Shown here: one piece after another, positions 7,572-15,074 of the stretch
Layout of the letters: the number at the start of each line of letters is the position of its first letter
Position numbering within the stretch: the first letter of the stretch is position 1
From: Hyphomicrobiales bacterium
GTDB lineage: Bacteria > Pseudomonadota > Alphaproteobacteria > Rhizobiales > Rhizobiaceae
Assembly (NCBI GenBank): GCA_024225445.1
Contig: JAAEMP010000122.1
Location: 1 to 37,565 of the forward strand
Length of the DNA stretch: 37,565 bases
Reading direction: 5' to 3'
Program-made: the position numbers and the translations under genes
Notes under the pieces: model-generated
The model's input: only the letters and a program-made list of their open reading frames with translations
Database searches by the model: none
What the model was told of the DNA's origin: nothing

Positions 7572-8732
7572 TCAGTCATCGGTTTGATTTCCCTTCCACA
7601 AATATTCCGGACCCAGATCATTGACATCAGCACAACCAATCTGGGTTATGGTGCGATCAAGGTCATCGCGAAGAATTTGAAAAACCCGCTCCGCTCCGGC
7701 AACGTCTCCAGCTCCAACTCCGTACACAAACGAGCGGCCAGAAAAACTAAACTCAGCTCCCCTGCACATGGCTTTCACAATATCGGCTCCGCTACGAACA
7801 CCACTATCAAGCATAACTGTCAGGCGCTCACCTACGGTCTGTTTGATTGAGCCAACAACATCAATCGTCGCCGGAGCACTGGACAATTGCCTGCCACCAT
7901 GATTGGAAACAATTATCCCGTCAGCACCCAACTCAGCAGCAATCATTGCATCTTCTTCTGACATCACACCTTTCACCACCAGCGTCCCTGACCAGGCATC
8001 ACGAATTTTTTTCATCAAATCAACATCAAGTTTATCTGTAATTTGCGAAGCCATAAATTCAGCCTTGGGTGTATTTTCTGCATCCCGCGTTACATAGGGT
8101 GACATATTTTCAAATTTTGGAGTTCCCAACGTCATCATTTTCCATATCCAGCTGGGATATCTGGCGATATTCAATGCCATCGCCGGTGTCAGGCGGAAAG
8201 GTAGTTCAAAGTGATTTCTGACATCCCGAAGCCGCATGGCCGGAACAGGGATATCAACCGTGACAACAAGTACCTTTATCCCCGCATTCTCAGCCCGACG
8301 AACCAGATCAAAAGTCACCCTGTCCTCAGCCGATACGTAAAGTTGGAACCAGGTATGATCTGGAATTTCCTCAGCGATGACTTCCAGTTTTGTCGTCCCT
8401 GCTGTGCTGGCAATATAGGGAATATTATGCTTTTTTGCGAGGCGAGCCAGTATCAGATCGGTCTGCGGCCAGATAAAATTAGCCATGCCGATCGGAGGAA
8501 TCCCTATGGGAAAGTCATAACTTTTACCAAACAAGTTCACTTTGTGGCTTCGTTCGCGAACACCACGCATATAGTGAGGTAATAGTTTTATGTCTTTGAA
8601 TGCTGAACTATTCAAACTTAGTCCGGTTTCGTCCCCCTCACCCCCATCAAGGTAATCAAAGGCTAATTTGGGAATTCGTTTTTTGGCCGCTTGCCGGAGA
8701 TCATCGATCGTATGACACTGGTCAAGTTTCAT
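7572..8732 (-). CDS. FMN-dependent alpha-hydroxy-acid oxidase/dehydrogenase (L-lactate, glycolate or mandelate type)
   Basis: The 386-residue TIM-barrel protein has the usual family length. Recognisable parts are FDYLDGGEGDE near the N-terminus, PIGIPPIGMANFIWP (FMN phosphate region), TWFQLYVS, the active-site motif SNHGGRQL with His278 and Arg281, and the phosphate-binding LDSGVRSGADIVKA plus GRSFVYG. Such enzymes oxidise (S)-2-hydroxy acids to 2-oxo acids, passing electrons to oxygen, quinone or cytochrome. The start is supported by GGGGAG five bases upstream of the ATG on this strand. It is transcribed away from the FAD oxidase at 8861, with a palindrome between them. The exact substrate is not determinable. 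Confidence 0.92.
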   Translation of the reverse strand: MKLDQCHTIDDLRQAAKKRIPKLAFDYLDGGEGDETGLSLNSSAFKDIKLLPHYMRGVRERSHKVNLFGKSYDFPIGIPPIGMANFIWPQTDLILARLAKKHNIPYIASTAGTTKLEVIAEEIPDHTWFQLYVSAEDRVTFDLVRRAENAGIKVLVVTVDIPVPAMRLRDVRNHFELPFRLTPAMALNIARYPSWIWKMMTLGTPKFENMSPYVTRDAENTPKAEFMASQITDKLDVDLMKKIRDAWSGTLVVKGVMSEEDAMIAAELGADGIIVSNHGGRQLSSAPATIDVVGSIKQTVGERLTVMLDSGVRSGADIVKAMCRGAEFSFSGRSFVYGVGAGDVAGAERVFQILRDDLDRTITQIGCADVNDLGPEYLWKGNQTDD

Positions 8733-8771
8733 CTGAACTCCCCATATTAAAAACCGGAATTATCTTCACCT

Positions 8772-8787
8772 TAGGGTCCTGACCCTA
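8772..8787. promoter_or_regulatory. Operator-like palindrome between divergent oxidase genes
   Basis: TAGGGTC-CT-GACCCTA is a perfect 7-bp dyad with a 2-base spacer. It lies 40 bases upstream of the FMN oxidase start and 74 bases upstream of the FAD oxidase start. GGTC-N2-GACC half-sites resemble operators of FadR/LldR-like GntR regulators, which often control hydroxy-acid oxidases. That link is inference; no GntR gene is in the window. Confidence 0.45.
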
Positions 8788-8860
8788 TATCGTCATAGTA
8801 TCGACTTCTAGCAAATATCCCATATCATGGGATAATAGCGTTTGTTTGTTGAGGCATTCC

Positions 8861-10282
8861 ATGCAAATAACCCGTGAATTTATTGAATCGATCCGCGACA
8901 TTGTCGGAAGCAAAGGGTGCCTCAGCGATACCGCTGACATGCAACCTTATATGAGAGATGCCCACGGCAAAGTTTATGATGATTGTCCGCTGGTTATCCG
9001 CCCAGCCAATACCGCAGAAGTTGCCGCCTCTATTTCCCTTTGCGCCAAGTATAACATTCCTGTTGTCCCTCAAGGCGGCAAAACCGGACTGGTTCGCGGG
9101 GCTGTTCCCGATGGGTCCGTGATTGTCGATACCGGACGAATGAATAACATTCGTGGAATTGATCCTGTGAACAGAACCATGACCGTCGATGCCGGATGTA
9201 TTCTTCAGGACATTCAAACAAGCGCAGATGATGCTAGTCTTTTGTTTCCCCTGAGCCTCGGTGCGCAAGGCAGTTGCAGGATTGGCGGCAACCTGTCTAC
9301 CAATGCAGGGGGAACTGGCGTTCTCAGATATGGCAATTCTCGCGATCTGGTCCTTGGACTCGAAGTTGTCTTGCCAGACGGGCGCATTTGGGATGGCATG
9401 CGTGCCCTGCGCAAAGACAATACAGGGTATGACTTAAAACAGCTGTTTATTGGTGCGGAAGGAACGCTGGGAATCATCACTGCCGCTGTGCTGAAATTAT
9501 TTCCAAAGCCACTTTCGGTCACAACAGCTTTTATCGCCCTGAACAGCATCGAGGACGTTATCGAGGCATTTAGCCGGATCAACAATAGCACCGGAAATTT
9601 TCTCACCGGATTTGAGCTTGTCGCGCGTGGTATTTTTGAGATGGGGCTGAATAATGTCCAGGATTACAAAGATCCCTTTGACAAAGCACATCCTTTCTAT
9701 GCCTTGATTGAATTATCCAGCCCGCTGGGTTCTTACCTTCTTGATGGAATACTCGAATCAATACTGGGCGATTTACTGGATAACGGTAAGCTGTGCGATG
9801 CTGTAATCGCCCAAAGTGAAACCCAGTCTGCATCACTTTGGAGATTACGGGAAGGCGCCGTCGAAGGTATGCGCTTGGAGGCCGAGCACTACAGCTTTGA
9901 TATATCGTTACCCGCATCAGATATTCCTGCTTTCTTCACTGAAGCAAATCAGTTGGTGAAGAAGCATTTTGACCAGGCCCGCATCGCAGCCTTTGGACAC
10001 ATTGGTGACGGGAATATCCATTATGTTCTGGTTGGTCCCAAAGAAATGGCAGCGCGGGAATTGGAATCCCTGGCGCATGCCTGTGAAGCCCCTGTCTTTG
10101 ACCTGGTCTCACGTCTAAACGGCAGCTTTAGCGCCGAACATGGTGTGGGTACGGTTAAACTTGGAGCAATGAAGCTTTACAAATCCCAGGTAGAACTTGA
10201 CCTCATGCGAGACTTGAAAAAGACCCTCGACCCAACCAACATCATGAACCCGGGCAAAGTTATCCCCTCAGCCAAGGGTTAA
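8861..10282 (+). CDS. FAD-binding 2-hydroxy-acid oxidase/dehydrogenase (GlcD / D-lactate / D-2-hydroxyglutarate dehydrogenase family)
   Basis: ATG 8861 with GAGG six bases upstream is preferred over in-frame TTG codons just before it, giving 473 residues. The N-terminal half is a PCMH-type FAD domain (VPQGGKTGLVRGAVP, then GAQGSCRIGGNLSTNAGGTGVLRYG). The C-terminal half is the FAD-oxidase C domain with the metal/substrate motif FGHIGDGNIHY and the EHGVG signature. Members oxidise D-lactate, glycolate or D-2-hydroxyglutarate and feed electrons to quinones or ETF. Divergence from an L-type hydroxy-acid oxidase suggests handling of both enantiomers, with substrate delivered by the downstream TRAP transporter. 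Confidence 0.9.
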   Translation: MQITREFIESIRDIVGSKGCLSDTADMQPYMRDAHGKVYDDCPLVIRPANTAEVAASISLCAKYNIPVVPQGGKTGLVRGAVPDGSVIVDTGRMNNIRGIDPVNRTMTVDAGCILQDIQTSADDASLLFPLSLGAQGSCRIGGNLSTNAGGTGVLRYGNSRDLVLGLEVVLPDGRIWDGMRALRKDNTGYDLKQLFIGAEGTLGIITAAVLKLFPKPLSVTTAFIALNSIEDVIEAFSRINNSTGNFLTGFELVARGIFEMGLNNVQDYKDPFDKAHPFYALIELSSPLGSYLLDGILESILGDLLDNGKLCDAVIAQSETQSASLWRLREGAVEGMRLEAEHYSFDISLPASDIPAFFTEANQLVKKHFDQARIAAFGHIGDGNIHYVLVGPKEMAARELESLAHACEAPVFDLVSRLNGSFSAEHGVGTVKLGAMKLYKSQVELDLMRDLKKTLDPTNIMNPGKVIPSAKG

Positions 10283-10781
10283 TTTCGTGATGCTCCACGG
10301 ACAATATTGATAAATGAATTTCTTCATTGTCAGATGATGCAAAAATCATCCGGACAGATCGCATTGATTTGGAAACATGTGTTATTATCAAATAACGATA
10401 ATTTGGTGAATATTTGATCGAATGTATTCCAACATTGATACCATTCTGGAATGTCAGTGATATTATTTGATGGCCGGGCAATTTTGGTAATCTCGTTTTA
10501 ACAAACATTGGCCAGGAAGATATTTGTTCCAAACGCTTTATTCATTTGGTCGGAATGTAGGTCAAGATATCCAAATGCGCAGATTTGCACCATTATTTGA
10601 TCACCAACATTTTCCACGATCAGCATCGACGGCATACAGCAGTTTGAAAAATGAAACTAGTACTTGATGATTTCTCATAATATGATAATATTATTTCGTA
10701 AAAGTTTTCTTTGCCCAATTAATTAACTGATAACAACAAATGGAATAGGGGTTGCGGAAACTTAAAACAGGAGGATTTTTC
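10283..10781 (+). promoter_or_regulatory. AT-rich non-coding region upstream of the TRAP operon with repeated motifs and dyads
   Basis: This 499-base stretch has no convincing gene. It holds several TTATTTGAT-type elements: the reverse complement ATCAAATAA at 10387-10395 inside the dyad ATTATC-N7-GATAAT (10384-10402), TATTTGAT at 10411-10418, and TTATTTGAT at 10463-10471 and 10593-10601. ATTCCA-N15-TGGAAT spans 10426-10452. A perfect 18-base palindrome, ATAATATGATAATATTAT, lies at 10677-10694, about 90 bases before the dctP-like start. These are likely regulator-binding sites and promoter elements; the IclR protein encoded at 13802 is the obvious candidate. No promoter hexamers stand out clearly. 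Confidence 0.5.
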
Positions 10782-11810
10782 ATGAACAAAATATTGGTGG
10801 CTTTAAGCGCAACGGTTGTGGGTATAGGGATGAGCTTCTCGGCATTTGCCGAGTCGGTGACACTTAAATTTCATTCTTTTCCGCCTATGCCGGCGAACTC
10901 AAACGCAAAATTCGTAAAACCCTGGGCTGACAAAATTGCAGCCGAGTCAAATGGTGACATTAAAGTCGAAATGTACCCTTCCATGCAGCTTGGCGGCAAG
11001 CCGCCACAACTGGCTGATCAGGTCCGTGAAGGTGCTGTCGACATTGTCTGGACCGTTGCCGGATATACACCTGGACGTTTTCCAAGGCTCGAAGTATTTG
11101 AACTTCCGTTTATGGCGGGCTCAGCCAAGGCGACATCCCAGGCAGCACAGGAATATGTCGAGACGGTAGGCGCAGAAGATTTGAAAGACTATAAAATTCT
11201 GGCTATTCATGTCCACGCACCGGGCAAGTTTCATACCAAGAAAACCTTGATCAAATCAGCTGCTGATTTGAAAGGATTGAAGATGCGTGGCCCTACTCGT
11301 GTTATCACCAAGATGCTTAGTGGTCTGGGTGCAACGCCGGTAGGCATGCCGATCCCAGCCGTTGCTGCCTCCCTCTCCAAAGGGGTCATTGATGGCATGG
11401 TTGTGCCATGGGAGATCATGCCTTCTTTCAAGCTTCAGGAATTGACCAAGTCACATTCAAACGTTGCGGGAGAGCGCGGGCTTTATACAACCCCGTTTTT
11501 GTTTGTGATGAACAAGGCCAAATATGAATCCCTCAGTGCTGCCAACAAGAAAGTCATCGACGATAACGCTGGCCTGGTTCTGGCAAAATGGGCTGGTGAA
11601 CTCTGGGACAGTTTCGAAGCTCCAGCGCGTGCGCTTGCTGAAAAAGCTGGTGGCGAGTTCCATGAAATTTCAGGAGCTCCTCTCGACGAAATAAAGGCCG
11701 CTGGCGACAAGCTTGTCGAGAAATGGATTGCCGATGCCAATGCAAAAGGCCTGGACGGAAAAATGCTGGTGCAAACCGCGCGGGATTTGATCAAGAAGTA
11801 TGAGCAATAG
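10782..11810 (+). CDS. TRAP transporter substrate-binding protein (DctP family)
   Basis: ATG 10782 follows a strong AGGAGG, giving 342 residues. A Sec signal peptide (charged MNK, hydrophobic core, cleavage after SAFA near residue 23) exports it to the periplasm. The DctP fold is clear: LKFHSFPPMPANSN, the DIVWTVAGYTPGRFP strand, and LKMRGPTR, whose arginine is the position that usually binds the substrate carboxylate. The final part, VDGKMLVQTARDLIKKY, is family-like. It captures a small organic acid and passes it to the membrane subunits downstream. Neighbouring hydroxy-acid oxidases suggest a 2-hydroxy or 2-oxo acid. Its stop overlaps the next ORF by 11 bases. Confidence 0.92.
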   Translation: MNKILVALSATVVGIGMSFSAFAESVTLKFHSFPPMPANSNAKFVKPWADKIAAESNGDIKVEMYPSMQLGGKPPQLADQVREGAVDIVWTVAGYTPGRFPRLEVFELPFMAGSAKATSQAAQEYVETVGAEDLKDYKILAIHVHAPGKFHTKKTLIKSAADLKGLKMRGPTRVITKMLSGLGATPVGMPIPAVAASLSKGVIDGMVVPWEIMPSFKLQELTKSHSNVAGERGLYTTPFLFVMNKAKYESLSAANKKVIDDNAGLVLAKWAGELWDSFEAPARALAEKAGGEFHEISGAPLDEIKAAGDKLVEKWIADANAKGLDGKMLVQTARDLIKKYEQ

Positions 11811-12339
11811 CGCAGATCAACTTTCGCAAGAAACAGAAATGCGCCCAAACCAACTGTTTGGGCGCATTTTGCTGATGCTTGCCAAAGCGTTTGCGTTATT
11901 TGGGGGGCTTGTTTTACTTGTCATAGTAGGCATCAATTTTCTTTCGATTATTGGTCGATTCCTGTTCTCCAGCCCGTTGGTGGGGGATTTTGAATTGGTG
12001 GAAATGGGGTGTGCAGTTGCAATTTCCTTGTTCCTGCCCCTGTGCCAGTTGAAAAAAGGCAACGTCATTGTTGACTTTGTAACATCCGGTTTGAGCATAA
12101 GGGCAAAGCAGATACTGGATGGCTTTAGTGCTTGTGTGTTCGGGCTGGTGGCCAGCTTCTTTACCTGGCGCATGTTTTATGGTGCTCAAGATATGTACAC
12201 CTATCATGAAGAGACAATGTTGCTGCAGTTACCTGTCTGGATACCTTTTATTCCCGTGGTTTTTTCATTTCTTCTGTTGTCCCTGTGCTGCTTTTACACA
12301 TCCTATGCATATTTGGCGTCAGCCAGAACGGGCTCATAG
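11800..12339 (+). CDS. TRAP transporter small permease subunit (DctQ family)
   Basis: The 179-residue protein has four predicted membrane spans, beginning around residues 27-52 (LAKAFALFGGLVLLVIVGINF), as in DctQ subunits. It pairs with the large permease and couples Na+-driven uptake. The start is uncertain. ATG 11800 overlaps the dctP-like gene by 11 bases, while in-frame ATGs at 11839 and 11875 are also possible. A strong stem-loop sits at 11839-11867, inside the proposed N-terminus. If translation begins at 11875 the protein would still contain all membrane spans, so the later start deserves attention. Confidence 0.85.
   Translation: MSNSADQLSQETEMRPNQLFGRILLMLAKAFALFGGLVLLVIVGINFLSIIGRFLFSSPLVGDFELVEMGCAVAISLFLPLCQLKKGNVIVDFVTSGLSIRAKQILDGFSACVFGLVASFFTWRMFYGAQDMYTYHEETMLLQLPVWIPFIPVVFSFLLLSLCCFYTSYAYLASARTGS
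11839..11867 (+). terminator. Strong intra-operon stem-loop after the binding-protein gene
   Basis: ATGCGCCCAAAC and GTTTGGGCGCAT form a perfect 12-bp stem around a CAACT loop, followed by TTT. It starts 28 bases after the dctP-like stop. GC-rich pairing plus the short T run resemble a partial terminator or mRNA-stabilising hairpin. Such elements let the periplasmic binding protein be made in excess of the permeases. It overlaps the first codons of the small permease. Confidence 0.6.
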
Positions 12340-12342
12340 TTT

Positions 12343-13662
12343 ATGGATCGCATTACGCTTGGCATAATTGCCTTTCCCATCTTGTTTTCTCTGTTGGCGC
12401 TCCGGGTTCCTATCGGGTTGGCAATGTTGATCGTAGGGTGTAGTGGCACTGCCTATATTGCCGGCTGGCTACCCATCATGTCACAAGTCAAAACAAGTGC
12501 GTGGCACTTGTTTTCAAGCTACTCGCTATCGGTTATTCCGTTATTTCTGCTGATGGGTAATTTCGCTTCCAAGTCTGGCATGAGTGCTGCATTATTTCGT
12601 TTTGCCGGCGCCTGTCTTGGTCATCGCCACGGCGGAATTGCCATGGCCGCAGTTGGTGCATGTGCAGGCTTTGGGGCCATCTGCGGCTCCTCTTTGGCAA
12701 CAGCTGCAACCATGGGGAAAGTAGCGCTGCCGGAATTGAGGCGAATTGGATATTCAGATTCCCTGAGCACCGGAGCGCTAGCCGCCGGCGGCACACTGGG
12801 TATTTTGATCCCACCTTCCGTGATCCTGATTATCTACGCCATTTTGACTGAACAAAACATTGCAAAAATGTTCCTTGCGGCGTTCATTCCCGGAATTATT
12901 GCGGCGCTGGGTTATATCATTGCGATTGCGCTTTATGTGCGCTTTGTACCCGGTGCGGGACCCAGGACAGAACGCATAGGTTGGTCTGAGCGCTTGATAC
13001 TTTTCCGCAATGTCTGGCACATTGCCATCATTTTCGTTGTCATGATCGGTGGCATTTATATGGGTTTTTTTACACCTACCGAAGGCGCGGCGGTGGGAGC
13101 TGCTGGCACCGGTCTGATTGCAGCGTTCCAGAAAGAGTTTGACCTCGCGGCGCTTGTAGAAGTCATCATGAGCACCGCTGTCACAGCGGCAATGATCTTT
13201 CTGGTTTTGTTGGGCGCCGAGTTTTTCAATTCCTTTATTGCACTAACCCAGTTACCCAATGAGCTGGCGAGTTTTGTCACCAGAAACAATTTTGCTCCGC
13301 TGACGATTGTGGCATGCATTCTTGTGCTGTACGTCCTGCTTGGCTGTCTGATGGACAGTCTGGCAATGATATTGTTGACCATTCCAGTGTTTTTCCCGGT
13401 CATTATCACACTGGATTTTGGCCTGACACCAGAAGAGGGTGCGATCTGGTTCGGCATACTCACACTCATTGTTGTCGAGGTTGGTCTCATCACTCCCCCG
13501 GTGGGTCTCAACGTATTTATCATCAACAAAATGGCCGGTGATGTAAAAATCTCCGACACCTTTAAAGGTGTGCTTCCCTTCCTTGCTAGCGATATACTGC
13601 GCGTTGTTTTGCTATTTGCCTTCCCCAGCATCACCCTGTTCCTGCTGCGACTGTTTCCCTAG
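12343..13662 (+). CDS. TRAP transporter large permease subunit (DctM family)
   Basis: The 439-residue, very hydrophobic protein matches the usual DctM length and is rich in family signatures: LRVPIGLAMLIVG near the N-terminus, IPLFLLMGNFASKSGMS, GGTLGILIPPSVILIIYA, and the C-terminal GLITPPVGLNVFIIN. About 12 membrane spans are expected. It forms the ion-coupled translocation pathway of the transporter. It starts three bases after the small permease stop, so the three genes form one operon. No truncation is seen. Confidence 0.93.
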   Translation: MDRITLGIIAFPILFSLLALRVPIGLAMLIVGCSGTAYIAGWLPIMSQVKTSAWHLFSSYSLSVIPLFLLMGNFASKSGMSAALFRFAGACLGHRHGGIAMAAVGACAGFGAICGSSLATAATMGKVALPELRRIGYSDSLSTGALAAGGTLGILIPPSVILIIYAILTEQNIAKMFLAAFIPGIIAALGYIIAIALYVRFVPGAGPRTERIGWSERLILFRNVWHIAIIFVVMIGGIYMGFFTPTEGAAVGAAGTGLIAAFQKEFDLAALVEVIMSTAVTAAMIFLVLLGAEFFNSFIALTQLPNELASFVTRNNFAPLTIVACILVLYVLLGCLMDSLAMILLTIPVFFPVIITLDFGLTPEEGAIWFGILTLIVVEVGLITPPVGLNVFIINKMAGDVKISDTFKGVLPFLASDILRVVLLFAFPSITLFLLRLFP

Positions 13663-13801
13663 AGCAAAACAGCTGATCGATCCGGGAATTTTTCGGAAGA
13701 TCTGGAATTGATTGACAAGTAACTAGTAAAGGTGATCTCTGAAAAAAATTGAACCATAGAAGTTTCTTCCAATGGTCGGGTAATAGTAGACGGAGCAATA
13801 G

Positions 13802-14569
13802 ATGATACAAGCAAACAACAGCTTGGCAAAAATGCTGATGATGCTGGATGCATTCACAATTGACCGTCATATCTGGACGGTTGAGGCCCTTGCTGCCCAC
13901 TTTGGATACACCCAGCCGTCAACCTATCGCTATGTGCGTGAATTGTGCAATGCAGGCCTTATTGCCCGGATGCCTGGAGGCAGATACGCAATCGGCGCGC
14001 GCGTTGTAGAGCTTGACGCTCTGATTGCAGAAACTGATCCGCTTGCAAAAGTTTTCTCGCCGATGATGGAGTCGCTCGCCCAGGTTCTGGGATGCTATAC
14101 GCTGTTGTCCAATGCCTATGGGGAACATCTGATTAATATCAAGCATTTTCCCGGAAACGAAAAACTTGACCTTGCCTTTGTCCGCGGACGGCGACTGCCA
14201 TGGTTCCGGGGAGCCACATCAACCGCAATATTGGCATTTTTGCCACGTACCCGTGTTCGCAAGCTTTTTGAACTGTTTTTCGAAGGTGAAAAAAGTAAGC
14301 AGAATTGGAAGAAAGTACTATCAAAGCTCAACAGAATTGCTGATCAGGGATTCAGCGTCAGCGAAGATGAACTCCAGGAAGGTGTGATGGGGATCGGCAG
14401 CCCTATTATTGCAGATGGAGAAGTGCTTGGCAGTGTGACGCTGGTGTTCAGTAAACAGCATGGGAGATTTTTGGACCACCAGGCCACCGGACTGTTATTG
14501 CGGGAAAAATGCACCGAGTTTGAAAAAATGCTGGACTTAGCCAACTCATTCGGGAATGTTGAACAGTAA
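13802..14569 (+). CDS. IclR-family transcriptional regulator
   Basis: The 255-residue protein has an N-terminal winged helix-turn-helix (residues about 5-65: NSLAKMLMMLDAF, TVEALAAHFGYTQPSTYRYV, LCNAGLIAR). A C-terminal GAF-like IclR effector domain runs from about 80 to 250 (LPWFRGATSTAILAFLP and the late GSPIIADGEVLGSVTLVF are typical). It probably senses a small organic acid and controls the TRAP/hydroxy-acid genes, the downstream catabolic cluster, or both. The start ATG 13802 has CGGAG upstream. The 139-base leader contains a TTGACA at about 13712 but no good -10. Repeated TTATTTGAT elements on both sides of the TRAP-iclR block are candidate operators. Confidence 0.88.
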   Translation: MIQANNSLAKMLMMLDAFTIDRHIWTVEALAAHFGYTQPSTYRYVRELCNAGLIARMPGGRYAIGARVVELDALIAETDPLAKVFSPMMESLAQVLGCYTLLSNAYGEHLINIKHFPGNEKLDLAFVRGRRLPWFRGATSTAILAFLPRTRVRKLFELFFEGEKSKQNWKKVLSKLNRIADQGFSVSEDELQEGVMGIGSPIIADGEVLGSVTLVFSKQHGRFLDHQATGLLLREKCTEFEKMLDLANSFGNVEQ

Positions 14570-15074
14570 GTATCTTCCAGTTGCATTGCATATTGCAGTT
14601 TCAATTATTTGATCCCAACGGCTCTCAGCAGGTCATGAGCAAGTGTACTTTATAGTCCAGTTTTGTTCCGGAAAGGCACAAAGGGGATTACGCGAATATT
14701 CATGCTGTTATCAAATTATAACAATATTAGCTTTTTCCAAACGATCTGTCAGTTAGTCATTTTCAAATAGACCGGCCCTTCATCAACAACGCTCTTTGAT
14801 TTTGACATAAAATTTTAAGCAAATAAATTCATATACTTGTTCGTGAATTTGTCGGTCAGTGTGTAGCGAAATGGCGAGCAGACAATAACCTGATCTGAAC
14901 CGAGTTTTATTCACTTCACCCAAAAAAGTAGAAATTATTATAATTTGACAAAATGATGATTTTGTGACTTAATGATGGAAGGTAACAACTCGAACGATTT
15001 TGATAGCGTCTGCAGAGTTTCCCGTTTGGTTCTTAAGGGCGCAGCCTCGCCGAACTGCAATAGAGAGCGGCCGA
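14570..15074 (+). promoter_or_regulatory. Non-coding leader of the molybdoenzyme cluster with operator-like motifs
   Basis: The 505 bases between the IclR gene and the molybdoenzyme start hold no convincing gene. TTATTTGAT at 14605-14613 repeats the motif found upstream of the TRAP operon. A dyad, TGTTATCAAATTATAACA, lies at 14706-14723 and resembles the site at 10384-10402. TTGACA at 14802-14807 could be a -35 box, but the sequence 17 bases on (AAATTC) is a poor -10. A short frame at 14972-15126 overlaps the molybdoenzyme start in another frame and is not supported. Confidence 0.45.

Noticed and set aside
14802-14837. TTGACA with TATACT as a promoter for the molybdoenzyme cluster
   Set aside because: The spacing is 24 bases, too long for sigma-70, and the hexamer at 17 bases is poor.
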